NCBI RefSeq assembly: GCF_002443255.2
Contig: NW_019211457.1
Location: forward strand, 36,214,105 to 36,278,104
Length of the DNA: 64,000 nt
Direction: 5' to 3'
Source: Varroa destructor
Taxonomy: Eukaryota; Arthropoda; Arachnida; Mesostigmata; Varroidae
In this document: one piece after another, positions 37,979 to 48,470 of the stretch
Layout: each line of letters opens with the position of its first letter
Position numbering within the stretch: the first letter of the stretch is position 1
Notes under the pieces: model-generated
Seen by the model: the letters and a program-made list of their open reading frames with translations, nothing else
Databases searched by the model: none
Told to the model about the DNA's origin: nothing
Program-made: the position numbers and the translations under genes

Positions 37979-38690
37979 AACAGTGCCTCGAGGTAAATTT
38001 TGCGCAACTCAGAAGACGGTGGTAGCCTCAAATAAAATAATTCCATCTTGAGGTCCATTACGCTACCCAGTAAACAGCGTGTTGTAGGGCTTCAGTTTAC
38101 TACCTGTATTACTTATTCAGGGGCTTCTCAATGGCACAGTTTACGCATAAATATATGTATTTACGTATTTAGACATACCCACTCACACGCTCACAAAAAC
38201 AAAATGTGAAATCTGTATGATGAAAAACTCACTGTATAACTTGACATAGGATGTGCTCAAAATAAACTCGTATGTGTGTATGTATGTATGTATGTATGTA
38301 TGTAACATTACACAAATTCTGGGATTGCCAGTTAGCGATACCTAAATATCGTGCCCCATTTGCAACACCGAGTGCAAGCGTACCTATCTTGTTATCGTCT
38401 AGTATAACATTACAAGAAAGAACATTACATGTACTTGTCTTGTAGGACACACGGATTATCTATGAGTATTTTTATGTATATATACATAGCATGGTAAAAT
38501 TTTTGTTTGCAAATAGAAGTATCCTTACTGACGCCGTGACTCGACAAAATGGCAACCTTCCTATGGCTAACTGCCAAACGGATCTGTTTGTTTAGGTGTT
38601 ATTCTGTAAATATGAACTGCGTTACCTTATTAGCAGTAAAATTTAAGATGTACTCTTCATTTCCTTTTTTTGTGTTTGGCTGTTGCACAG
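37979..38690. other. Probable intron upstream of the Ig exon
   Basis: Contains a TATG microsatellite (38271-38304). Its 3' end has a pyrimidine-rich run and TGTTGCACAG at 38681-38690, a good 3' splice site. The Ig frame happens to stay open upstream to an ATG at 38549. That extension (MATFLWL...) includes the splice-site pyrimidine tract and is more likely intron than coding. Confidence 0.6.
38271..38304. repeat. (TATG)n microsatellite
   Basis: About eight TATG/TGTA units, slightly impure at the 5' end. Confidence 0.9.
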
Positions 38691-38996
38691 ATGAACTGTC
38701 AATTGACATAGACAACCCAAACCCGTTGCACGTGGCCAACTGTACACCTGTAAAATTTGTGTGCAGACTTAATTCGACGAGTGAGAGGCCCTCTACAAAC
38801 CCTGTCGAAGTCTATTGGTCGTTCCGCGGTGAGAACGCGTCCAAACTCCCGGGCGTTAATACCACATTCGACGGACATCTCGCCTCCCTGCACATCCCGT
38901 GCCCTGAACGAAATTATAGTGGAGTTTACCAGTGCCTTGCCGAAGAAAAAAATACCTCGATCATCTACAAGAAGGAACTTAACTTCAACGTTTATG
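38691..38996 (+). CDS. Immunoglobulin-like domain exon
   Basis: This 306-nt exon encodes one Ig-like domain of an extracellular protein, secreted or membrane-anchored, probably in adhesion or recognition. Residues run from DELSIDIDN to FNVY. Core marks: strand-B Cys (KFVC), strand-C Trp (VYWSF, 18 residues later), and YSGVYQC, the strand-F Y-x-C motif, with 56 residues between the core cysteines. Two extra cysteines (ANCT and IPCPE) probably form a second disulphide. Six N-glycosylation sequons (NCT, NST, NAS, NTT, NYS, NTS) point to a heavily glycosylated ectodomain. The acceptor TTGCACAG and donor TATG|GTAAGT bound it, and both introns are phase 1, the hallmark of shuffled Ig exons. The domain type (I-set or C2-like) and the gene family are not resolved. 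Without the donor the frame would stop at 39079. Confidence 0.85.
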
Positions 38997-40354
38997 GTAA
39001 GTATATCAATAGACCGTTAATTTACTCCCAAACAGCCTATTATAACGGATATATATACCTCTTTTCTATTCAACCATAATGATTAAATACGAACTTAACT
39101 AGGCGTTCGTTCAGCAAGGCGGTTGCATCGAAGTAACTATCTAACGAAGACATTGTCTTGAGGTTTCGTTAGAGCGCATCAAAAAGGAGACCGCAAGTGG
39201 AATCAGCTGATACTCTCAGCTTCAGTCAAGCAACTGTATTAATTAGTGAGCTATATTTTTTTTTGTTATATAAGATTATTTATATTCTATCTTTATCTAC
39301 ATAAGGTTAGAACATAACGAACGTGTATCAGGTACATATGACAAATTAAAGTGTGAATATCGGGCATATACCGACTAACCACAAATGAGCCACAGGTTTG
39401 TTTATAGCGCAACGTAGGTGACTTGCATAATCGCAACAAACGCATTTTCTCTTCTGATCGGCTTTGAGAGCATAACGGTTGTCAGTCTCCAGCGTTCAAA
39501 ACTCGTTCTTACTGAAAATTTACTGGTAGCTGTCGGATCAAAGATAATATGGACGATCTAATCTGTCACATCGTGAGCAGCCTTCAGAAAATGATGGGGC
39601 CGGAGGTTCAACTTTTGGTTGGAGCTGTCAGGTGAAATGGTCAAATGAGGTGACACGTTTAGCCACAGATTAGCAATGGCCACCAAAACGAGTGGTACGA
39701 TTTCCACCTCTGTGGCCCAGCCGTACTATGGTATCATTTGGAACCGAAGCGGATATGCTTTTAAACAGAAATCGAACAACGTTTCCACCCAGAGGAAGTC
39801 GGCTCATAGGAAAAGCTCTTTGAACGAATGAAGACAAGCGAAGAAGTGTTTAATAAGACTAAACCAGCCCTTTGGAACTCGCATACAACAACTATAGGTC
39901 TTTCCTATCCAATATAAAAACAGCGAACTCTATTATACCTTCTTGCGAATCTCATTATGGCGGCTGAAATGGCCTCGTACAATGCCCTGCTCTAAGCCGC
40001 GTGGTGTTACGCGCTGGAAAACTGTGGCAAACAGCAGCCGGTAATCAGCGGAGATGCAACACAGTCACGCGGGTTGTCGTTGTCAAGAACGAAGACGCTT
40101 TCGGGGTAATTATTTGCGTATACGACCGTCGAACACCATGCCATGTAAACATTGCCTTATGATGGCCAAAAAAGGCCAGTTGAAAACTCGGGAATTGGTA
40201 ATTGCGGCCGTCGGCCTACCAAAGTCTACGATTTAAGAGAATAAAGTCCTTCATTCATGAACACCTGCGCAGCTTCATATGGTGTGGTGTCATGACCCGA
40301 AAGGGGCATGTGAGATCTCAGTCATCAACCTCGATCAATAGCTTTGTATGACAG
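38997..40354. other. Probable intron downstream of the Ig exon
   Basis: Begins GTAAGTATAT. Somewhat GC-richer after 39550, but I see no second Ig domain. A 60-codon ATG frame at 40054-40236 ends with a basic, helix-turn-helix-like stretch; nothing else supports a transposase, so it is not called. Confidence 0.45.
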
Positions 40355-40478
40355 GAAACATCAGACAAGACCGATCCGGAAATCTAAACCACTCATCGGG
40401 GGTGAGAATCTTCGATATGCTCCTCTGCTGCTAGATGAGGAGTTCGACCATTTATTTGTTAAGCGGAGAAACCTACCC
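40355..40478 (+). CDS. Candidate internal exon
   Basis: The frame enters in phase 2 after an acceptor-like GCTTTGTATGACAG and leaves in phase 0 at CTACCC|GTAAGA. It encodes about 41 residues: a basic start (RKSKPLIGG), then NLRYAPLLLDEEFDHLFVKR. The acidic-hydrophobic mix looks like protein, but no family is recognised. Its phase 2 entry cannot accept the phase 1 exit of the Ig exon directly, so if real it belongs to another transcript or needs an intervening exon. Confidence 0.2.
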
Positions 40479-41483
40479 GTAAGACAGTTATACCATACCC
40501 ACTAGCGATTATTCTCCCATATATGCGGGTCTGTAGTGAATAGCGTGATCGTAAGGGGTTTGCATCACAAAGTACAGCAGATGATAAGTGAAGAAGGATG
40601 GTTTAATCCGGTTTCGTATGTATGAGGTGTGATTTCGTATGACTGAAGTACAATTTCGACTTATAAACCCGGAGTGGCATGGCAAACCGTAACGCGGACA
40701 CGATGTTGCTGCTATATTTAGTAGTATTTCAGATAAAAGAGAGAAGTGAAGAAATAGCCAGATTGTTTTGCCGTCGAAAGCTGAATCGGCTAGTCAATAT
40801 CTGCTACGGGGAGCCACCCCACGCATGCTCTTCCGGGCTGCTAGGCCTCTGGTAGATCCTTCCGCAGTCGGTGGAATTCGCTTTCGGCCACCAAAGCCAG
40901 CCGGACCAGAGACTGCCCACTGATTGAGAGTGAAGATCTAGAAGCACGTCCGCAGTTGTAGTGGATAAGACCGAACCGCAAGCATCGTCTTGGCCAACCG
41001 TCGACATGCTATTCCATAAAAATGAAAAAGACCTGGATTTTATGGGGGGCAGCCCGCGCCTGGGAAGACACCTCTGTTCGTGCTATTCTTATAAGTTATT
41101 GCACCTGCTTTGCTGAGCCCGACGGTTTGAACTCTAGAAGAGGGCCCACTACAATTAGATAACGCTAGGTGCTTTCAGGGTCAGCGCGTACGACAGTGTC
41201 TGACACGTTCCAACATTCACTATGTGAGGACCGCTGCGATCCGAGTGGACTAGCGGTGTACACGATCCTCATGGTCACGGGGCGTCTACCCTCTCTGCGC
41301 AAGATCGTGGGCGCAACCCCAATTTGAACTACTTCATGGATTTAAGCACGATCGTGCGGCATCCAAGCTACGGAATAAGACCCATGCCTGGCTTTATCTG
41401 TAAAAACGAGTTCCCGGAAAGACAACACCACACGCCTTACCCTTCGTACCGGAAGGCCCGTTTTCTCGCGTTTCCTACGCCAG

Positions 41484-41536
41484 CATCTCTGCACCTCACG
41501 GAGATAGAAACTCCAGCCAAGATGAAGCGTCGGAAA
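41484..41536 (+). CDS. Candidate small exon, phase 1 in and phase 0 out
   Basis: A strong pyrimidine-rich acceptor (TTTCTCGCGTTTCCTACGCCAG) is followed by 53 open bases ending CGGAAA|GTAAGT, a strong donor. It encodes SLHLTEIETPAKMKRRK, ending in a basic cluster. Phase 1 entry means the Ig exon at 38691-38996 could splice directly to it. The frame is open well upstream too (from 41324), so a larger exon is possible. The length is near the lower limit for exons. Function unknown; a basic juxtamembrane or tail segment would be one reading. Confidence 0.25.
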
Positions 41537-41762
41537 GTAAGTCGCACGGCATACGTGCTGCTTGCAGTACGCAGGCCACGGCAGCGACGTGTTGCCACTA
41601 ACTTACGGGGTATCCGGAAAGCATGAGTGCCAAATCTTCCTCGATGGTGTAAAGAAGAGAAACAGACGTGTAAATTGTACCGTTACAATAAACATATTCG
41701 ACTCCGGATGGCTGTTTGTATCTAATACCACTCCGCCGGTCGTTCAATAGACATAGAACTGC

Positions 41763-41783
41763 ATATATATATATATATATATA
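41763..41783. repeat. (AT)n microsatellite
   Basis: Ten uninterrupted AT units abutting the inverted repeat that starts at 41789. Confidence 0.95.
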
Positions 41784-41788
41784 GATGA

Positions 41789-41930
41789 GACTAAACCGGG
41801 AAACATCATACGCTATATCGACCCCTATATTTAGCTTCTTAAACTTCGTATCTAGGAAAGATCGAATTATGGATTGCGTTTAGGTTAAATATAGGGATCG
41901 ATAGATTGTATGATGTTTACCGATTTAGTT
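41789..41930. repeat. 142-bp imperfect inverted repeat (MITE-like)
   Basis: Arms 41789-41834 and 41885-41930 are inverted copies matching at 38 of 46 positions, with 50 bp between. Size and hairpin form suit a small non-autonomous element of the MITE or foldback type. It sits directly beside an AT microsatellite, a common insertion context. No transposase is nearby and target-site duplications are obscured by the AT repeat. A long structured RNA is an alternative. Confidence 0.6.
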
Positions 41931-43709
41931 TTAGTAAAATCGGTTCCGCAGTTTTTTATACGCAATGCACGTGTGGTTTGTACTTAGCGCAACTTATTTC
42001 AGTCGTCCACAGGTAATCTTCTATAGTGAATCCACACGTCGAATAGCCATAGAAAACAAAGCGCGAGCAAAGCTTAAGAGGGGTCCTCTATAGAGTTACG
42101 GCTCATCTTCAATGCAATAGGTTCAACAGTTTTCTAGAGATTTGTTTGAAAATGTTTTTGTGGTACATATACCGTTTACTCCTTCAAGACACAAGACAAA
42201 TGACTGAACGTTCACTGTCTTGATCCTCTACCCATTCATGGAAATTGTCTGGCCATATAAAGCAGTCCTACGGATGGCAACGTGCAAAGTAGCCTAACCT
42301 CAGCTAAAGTGGTGCGTTTTCTTCTGCCAGTCTTTCCCACTTAGAACATCTTGAACGAAAGTTAAGAAAACCAATAAGAATAAAGCTTTACTTGATTTTT
42401 GAGTTTTACTTCGGAACAAACGAGGTTGCTAGGGGACAGCGCGATCTAGAGCATGCAGAGATAATTTCCTGTCAACGGTTTGCGTTCCTAATATTCAGTA
42501 CGTAGACGCATTAGTCAAGACTAGGGGTATTCTGACTGATTGTGATAATTGTAACATACTTTTCATAGTTGCATTGTGCTTAGTTGCTAACTTTTACCTT
42601 AACGGTAATTCTGATTCCTGGAAGTAACCTTCTGCAAAACACATCTCGAAGCGATGTCTTAAGTTGTTACCTAAATCAAAAGAAACGATCTGTAGAGCGG
42701 ATTTACCTTGCCAGTGTGCCAACTAGCGTTTCCGATTTGACACGCGTCTCCATGTTAGCAACCTTCTGCCCGGACATCATCGCCACTTCTTTCTCCCATG
42801 CGTCTACTGTTTTCATATCGGCGTCATAGGGTAATCCTTTCGCAACAGTTTTTGACCGTTACATTTTTTTGCTCAGAGTTTGCAGGAAGATAGCATGTAT
42901 ATATGCTTGTACACGATCTAGAAAAGTCATGGAAAGTTTCTCTAAAAAAATTCGATTTCGATTCCCGTTTTTTACTGAGTAGTTAAATATCTGAGTTCTA
43001 TAATGTACGTGAGATTTAAAGCCAAATCGAGCTTAAGCCGTGTGGGTGTCTCGGAACAGACGCACTGAAATAATCCACGGTCATCTTGATTTGCATAGCC
43101 GCCCTTTTGTCCCTTTACGCACGGTGAATCATGTGTGAAAAGTGGTGACACTCGAGTCATTTGAGGCCTGGGCCTTTGTATGGGCACGCTATTTCCAGGC
43201 ACGTATCTCCGGCAAGAGCAAGCAAAGGAGGCGCCACGTAAGACAGTTTGTCTAGCATACGAAATCGGGGAGGAATAAGACGCCAGTAAAGTTGAGGGGT
43301 ATAATAAGGGAACAGGCCAATAAAAATAAAAGAACAATGACCGAAGCCATCGAAGCGGAGGTTTTAACCGACAGCTGCCACTCCTGCTGCCGCCGTCACT
43401 GCTTCTAAGCAGCGGATAAAGTACCTGTCTTGGTCAAGTTCTGCTCTATTGCTCATTCGAGTTTCGTTTTCGATTCCTTACTACTCGCACTTAATTCTTG
43501 CACTGCCTTTACATTGACTAACTTTGGAGTACTGCAAGTGCCGATCGGCTCAGCTAGCTGACTATGTGGGCATATTGCTATTAATCCAACGTTTGATGTT
43601 GCGTCATCTTCGTAAAAATGAAAAATATTGCTTTCGTAGCTTGACGATGCTCTGTAAACGAAATAATGGAGGCGCTGGTGACGACGTTCCCGTGCATTAG
43701 CTGCTGTTG
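41931..43709. other. Unassigned DNA, becoming GC-richer to the right
   Basis: No gene supported up to about 43340. The stretch 43340-43700 is GC-richer and could hold a promoter or 5' untranslated region for the signal-peptide candidate that follows. I see no TATA box or other defined element. Confidence 0.35.
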
Positions 43710-43781
43710 ATGATAGAGTTGTTTCTGCTACTATTACTGCATTATGTCAGTACTGAATCGGTAATAGTGATGACACTCCAG
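43710..43781 (+). CDS. Candidate signal-peptide first exon
   Basis: An ATG opens MIELFLLLLLHYVSTES, a short acidic start followed by a Leu-rich hydrophobic core and small residues suited to signal cleavage, then VIVMTLQ. The frame reaches CAG|GTGGGT, a reasonable donor leaving phase 0 after 24 codons. If not spliced there, it runs on to 43979 through the adjacent TC/CA microsatellite, which would give an implausible Ser-Leu then Thr-His repeat; that favours splicing. The Kozak context is weak (T at -3). No downstream partner in phase 0 is firmly identified. Confidence 0.28.
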
Positions 43782-43895
43782 GTGGGTAAAAGCGTGGCCT
43801 GCAGGCCGTTCAAGATTCTTCGGGTGTCTGTGGCACGTGCGCAGTCGCCGTCCTCACAACGGCTGCCGGTTTCCTTAGATCCTGTCTTGAGGTCA

Positions 43896-43901
<6 letters not shown>

Positions 43902-43945
<44 letters not shown>

Positions 43946-43950
43946 CCCCC
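43902..43950. repeat. (TC)n(CA)n compound microsatellite with C-run
   Basis: About 14 TC units, then about eight CA units, then six Cs. Pure and therefore probably length-variable. Confidence 0.95.
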
Positions 43951-44535
43951 AATGGGTCGTGCCCATCCACAACGATTAATCTTCCTCAACCGCTATTGGC
44001 AGCGGTGACTGTCTTAAACTGAACGACGCGGTAACTACGGCTGCAATGTCCCGCCATCCCGCCCAACAGAGGTGCCACTGCCAAAAGCTAGCGCGTCGAG
44101 CTTCCCTTTACCATACCAATGGTCGTCGCTGGGATGTGTAGATAAACAGATGAACCCTCGGTGAGAACACTTTTTGCGGCAAACACAATAACTAAGATCT
44201 TATATCTAATGTTAATCTGCACTCAAGTTTGAAGAAAAAAACTATTAACGGCTGGTAATATAGTCCTCGTTTTAGAGCGACTTGCCACTGTTGAACTTTC
44301 TGACTTAATTCAAATACAAGAGATAGTAGAAAGATTCACGTGACCGGTACACTAACAGGAATTATATGCATAGTTCCAAAAAGCTGTTCTATGGAAGTAA
44401 AAGAACAGAATGACGGGTTTCAAATGTATAGGTTAAGTAATGCTAGACGTGAATTTTTCTGCTTACTAGTTGAGTGCGTGTTTTACAATACGCGTTATGA
44501 AATAGAAATTTCGAGTGCCATAGGTCACGCTATCT

Positions 44536-44561
44536 GATAATAATAATAATAATAGTAATAA
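44536..44561. repeat. (AAT)n microsatellite
   Basis: AAT triplets with one interruption. Confidence 0.85.
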
Positions 44562-44606
44562 TCTAGATTTCGAAACATATGCCTCAAATGTGTTTTCTTA
44601 TTTCAG

Positions 44607-44709
44607 TATCATTCGGAGTGGAATATGTACGCTGGATCTAGCCAGATACAGTTGTGTTCGTGCAAGCATTAGGTGTCATAAAATTCTGATCTTCTGCTGC
44701 GACTTCTGA
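44607..44709 (+). CDS. Candidate terminal exon with polyadenylation signal
   Basis: A very strong 3' splice site (TGTGTTTTCTTATTTCAG) ends at 44606. Downstream, AATAAA at 44743-44748 is well placed for a last exon. All three entry phases give short tails. Phase 1 ends at 44641, after SFGVEYVRWI. Phase 0 ends at 44672, after YHSEWNMYAGSSQIQLCSCK and His. Phase 2 ends at 44709 and includes DLARYSCVRAS, faintly like the end of an Ig domain. Phase 0 would follow the 41484-41536 candidate; phase 1 would follow the Ig exon directly. Which phase is used cannot be settled from sequence. Confidence 0.25.
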
Positions 44710-44742
44710 GCTGTGACAAAGTCGTATGTATGAAAAAGCTGC

Positions 44743-44748
44743 AATAAA
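44743..44748 (+). promoter_or_regulatory. Polyadenylation signal AATAAA
   Basis: Canonical AATAAA hexamer about 135 bases after the strong acceptor at 44606. The hexamer is common in AT-rich DNA; its position is what makes it notable. Confidence 0.3.
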
Positions 44749-45061
44749 AACGACCCGTTCTTTGAAAAGCCGCTTGCGGCAGCCATAGTTGCCGATTAGG
44801 TGCAATCATGTCTATGTTAATTATCTAGATAACATTTAGCAGACTGAACGTTTAGCGTTCGTGAACAGTACAACCGTGTTCCCATCTTCACTGAAACAGT
44901 CAACAGTGTCGTTGGCAGATTCTCTCTCCATATCTTGCTGGTTTTTACTTTGAGCAAAACACCCCTCACTTGTTCTCTAGTCTGTTCTTTCTGTGGGCGG
45001 CGCTTTGCCTATGAAAGCTTTCCCTGTTTAGCTTGCAGATCTGTCTTCTGCCTTTTCTGCT

Positions 45062-45193
45062 TCAAGTTCTTCCCAAGCTAGAGATCTTTCCGAGCAGCTC
45101 ATTCAAAACATCCTTGTCTAGCTTGGCTGCAATGTTCGTGACGAGATACTGAGTTTCCTCAATAGCAGTGAGTGGTCGAGTCGCTCGTTTCCG
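45062..45193 (-). CDS. Candidate terminal exon, helical
   Basis: A minus-strand frame enters in phase 0 after a weak acceptor (GGCACAG) and runs 43 codons to a TGA at 45064-45062. After a basic start it reads TAIEETQYLVTNIAAKLDKD, then VLNELLGKISSL. Charged and Leu/Ile/Val residues alternate as in an amphipathic helix or coiled coil. Codon and residue balance look real, but the acceptor lacks a clear pyrimidine tract and no AATAAA follows closely. On the plus strand a better acceptor (ending 45038) also opens a hydrophobic 36-codon frame, so strand is uncertain. Confidence 0.27.
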   Translation of the reverse strand, partial: RKRATRPLTAIEETQYLVTNIAAKLDKDVLNELLGKISSLGRT

Positions 45194-47109
45194 CTGTGCC
45201 AGTGGTCATTAATCATGACAACGTCAAATATAATCATCACCTTGGCCCCCATCGTACCCCCATTCCTTTTTTCCTGACAACATTATTAGCTGTCGACCAC
45301 GGTCTCCTCCCTGTAGTTGGACTTGAGCTGGTGTTGGTGAATAATAATTCAGAACTAAGAATCATAAAAGTTTAGCTGAGAATATTCGATTTTAATGTTG
45401 TTAACATTAAAACGTCAATAAAATAATGCCAATTTTGGCTATGACGATTACCGGGTGCACTATACTGTATTACCTAAGAAGAAACATGTTTAATTATTGC
45501 GTAAGATTTTATCGTACCATTGTAGATCATGGTGAAAACGCTGCAGACCTATGGCACCTAGCTATGCGGTAAAAAAGGGATGCTAGTACTATAAGCGCGC
45601 CAGAAAACGACAACTGGTAGACGTTGACGCCATGATGAATACAATGGGTTCACATCAAGGAAGGCTGTTACCTCAGTTCCATTTTCATGATAGCGCTGCT
45701 TCTCCTGTGACGTAAAGCAGTATGAAAAATCGCCTTAGGTAATGGCCGCAAAACAGGCCCTCGCGAAATACTCACAACGAACTGGACGCTGACAGAGGAC
45801 GGATGGATGACTCAGCGAAGCGAACGACAAAAACTCGATCACCGTTAGCTACTACTGTTGCACATATTCGTATCGAACCATGTGAGTCATTATCGATTCA
45901 CCTGGGCTAAATGCCACTTTATGGAGTCTTTATTTATGGGACAAGTACTCTGACAGAAGCATTCAGTCAAAATATATAGCAGGATAAGGTTCGTCGAGCC
46001 AAAATATGTTTGACGCAACTGTTGATAACAACGAATGCTATGGGAGAGAAACGACACCGGTATACTTTCCGACAACTCTTCCCATATGTGGCCCATATGA
46101 GTTCATTATAATTACTATATCTTTAAGAAAGATCTATGTCACTGACCCACATATCTTCACAAAATAGGATTACACGGACCGTTAGTGATTTCGTGAGCAA
46201 AAGTGAGTCATCCAACAGACCCAAAGTAATCTTCTTTCAGGAAGAATTGTGAGAAAGCGATGCTTCGTAATAATTTCAATAAGTTCGTCGAAAATAAGAA
46301 AGACATGAAATTCTACTATGCTGTATGAAGTCAAGCTTTGGACTATTAAACCATTGGTGCATTTACCTAGTTCCTAGTGTCCTTCGAAGTCAATCTGACC
46401 CGACCGAGGTGCGACAGCTATTGTACGTATGCATCATTCTGGCATAAATAATTATTCATTGATCCATGGTCGCGATTATCGATACTGACCTAGTCGAACG
46501 ACACGGTGGGCATGGTTTTTTTGATACGCTACTGACGATAACGACGGCGCGAGATTTGATTCTTTAGTTTCATTTGCGATACATACACATATACACATTT
46601 TAAGCAAGCCAGGTTATACTGTTTCTCTGTGAAACTGGCATAGACTGCGTACGGTTTCATGCAGTACCCTAGCTGGCCCATCATGCTCTCAAAATGATCA
46701 GGTGGTATAACTTAATATAATGATATCTATGAAACGTACCTTCCTTTCTGTTTATCTTTGAACATGCACCTCTGGGACAGGAGTAATGTGATTGAAAAAC
46801 GAGCCTGTGTTTTTTTTCTTTATCGTTCAACAGGAGTTCAATGAAATACGCAAAGATGCATAGCTGTCCCATATAGCCCCACGTTTTCAAATCTGACCGA
46901 AGAAGAAAACTCGCGAATTTTACTAAATATTTAACCCGTAAGTTGATAGTATTAAAACTAACGCTTCTTCACTCGAAAAGATACGTTGTGGCCCATATAG
47001 CACTAGTTTCCGCTAACGTTCCCTGTTTGATTACTGTAATAATGTGTGTGGTTTTAATAGTCGTCTTGATGCCTCCAGATAACCGGTAAGCTTTCATACA
47101 AGGGCAAAA
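45194..47109. other. Unassigned AT-rich DNA
   Basis: No gene, RNA or notable repeat supported. Confidence 0.5.
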
Positions 47110-47313
47110 ATGTCTCTGACAGACCACAAAGTTCGGCAACTCTTACATATGCTGGCTCATTACGCCTTAGGCGCTCTTGTTAACTTGAGTTGTGGAGCAA
47201 CCGGCAGGACACCGCCTGCTGTCAAAAAGCACCTTAGTAGTAACAAGAAAAGCCTGAGGCGATCGTTTCGATTATGTTGCCACGAGCTAGAATTAAGGAC
47301 TGTCCCAAACTAA
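47110..47313 (+). CDS. Small ATG-initiated open frame
   Basis: A true ATG with A at -3 opens 67 codons to a TAA: MSLTDHKVRQLLHMLAHYAL, a Gly/Ala/Val stretch with a Cys, a Pro-containing turn, then a strongly basic Lys/Ser/Arg region and a Cys pair. Balanced composition, but no signal peptide, membrane segment, domain or splice site is clear. It may be a short gene, a first exon with an unrecognised donor, or chance. Confidence 0.18.
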   Translation: MSLTDHKVRQLLHMLAHYALGALVNLSCGATGRTPPAVKKHLSSNKKSLRRSFRLCCHELELRTVPN

Positions 47314-48246
47314 TACTGCGAGATTACCTGTTCATAATCATGTCATAAGGCTGGTGATTGTGAAAATATGGGCCTTCACATGGTTAGTCTAGTCTGTCGG
47401 CTACTATTAACGGCGCCAGTAGTCGGGTCGTTCGACGTTGACATGAGACATTAGGTGTCCTTTTTCCTCTCGACAATCAAACTGTATAGATAGAGAGTAT
47501 TGCACAGACTGCATCTCTTGCCGTACGGCCACATCAAAATCACCGACAGGGAGCTACTAGGCATTCTCATACACTTCCACTGTGCCGATCTTAGGGTTAA
47601 CCGAACCTTGTCGACAATAGTAACCGTTACTACAGTTATTTGACAGCAGAGGGAAAAAAGAAGAGTCCAGATGATCTTTTCCTCCTCTAGAATATGGAGT
47701 GTCCTCGCTTTTTCCTTTCTATTTTTCCATCTCTCTGTTTAGTACGAGTAACACAGTAAAGCTGCTCATCGTGCTAAAGTCATGCTGCAGTCAGCGGTCT
47801 TCAACTAAGTCTATCACAGCGGGTGGCCGCTCATGGTTCGCCTATAGTCTTGTCCTAGCCTCATAATCAGCGAGCAAACTCGACAAGCAAGCTTCGACAG
47901 GACTAGAAAATGGAGTCATAAGAGGAACGATGTCATAGTGCTAAATTATACCCTATATAGCTAGCCCGGCAGTAAGGCTGTGCTCTTCTATGTCATCGCC
48001 GCTTTGCGACACTCTCTTTCTCTATACAGCAATAGTTTCTTCATCCTGCTGAGAAAGCGGTAGCGGTACCGCCACCAGCGTCCTGACATAAGGTCCCTGG
48101 TCCTCGTCCAACCTTCTTCGTGGTCCCCTCCTTCGGCTATTGCTCGCCAACTACCAACTAAGGTTTTAAAACGATTGAGATGAATAGCCAACACGCTGCG
48201 ACTGACGCGTTTCTGCCACAACCCTTGTAGCTTCCCTTAGCCTCAC
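47314..48246. other. Unassigned stretch
   Basis: Nothing supportable. A minus-strand frame at 47988-48221 is Arg/Trp-rich, without an ATG start or splice support. Confidence 0.4.
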
Positions 48247-48470
48247 CCAATCTTCCAGCCAGCCTCAACTAGATGTAGTTCAGCGGTGGTGTCCTGTCCC
48301 ATTTTTTTCGGCCGCTGGTTGTCGCATGACATGAACGGACGAGCGAACTTTGCTGCCCTCCTTGGTATCCTACACCGCGCAGCCATCCTTATCAGCAGGA
48401 GTGGCACAATTCTTAACCGACTAAGAGCGAGAAGCCATTGAGCAAATGCAGCATAAGTGTAAGCCTGCAT
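48247..48470 (-). CDS. Candidate first coding exon, membrane or secreted
   Basis: A true ATG with A at -3 opens 74 codons on the minus strand that meet ATTGG|GTGAGG, a fair donor (phase 2), just before an in-frame TGA. The N-terminus MQAYTYAAFAQWLLALSRLR, followed by IVPLLLIRMA, is hydrophobic with Arg residues. It reads like a signal anchor or targeting peptide. A basic segment (RCRIPRRAAKFAR) and a charged tail follow. No family recognised. Confidence 0.25.

Noticed and set aside
38549..38690. N-terminal extension of the Ig frame from an ATG
   Set aside because: It spans a good splice-acceptor pyrimidine tract and has AT-rich codons unlike the exon; more likely intron. A secreted form starting there is still possible but unsupported.
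40054..40236. Possible helix-turn-helix remnant of a Tc1-like transposase
   Set aside because: Only a vague KTRELVIAAVGLPKSTI-like resemblance; no catalytic motifs, no terminal inverted repeats flanking it.
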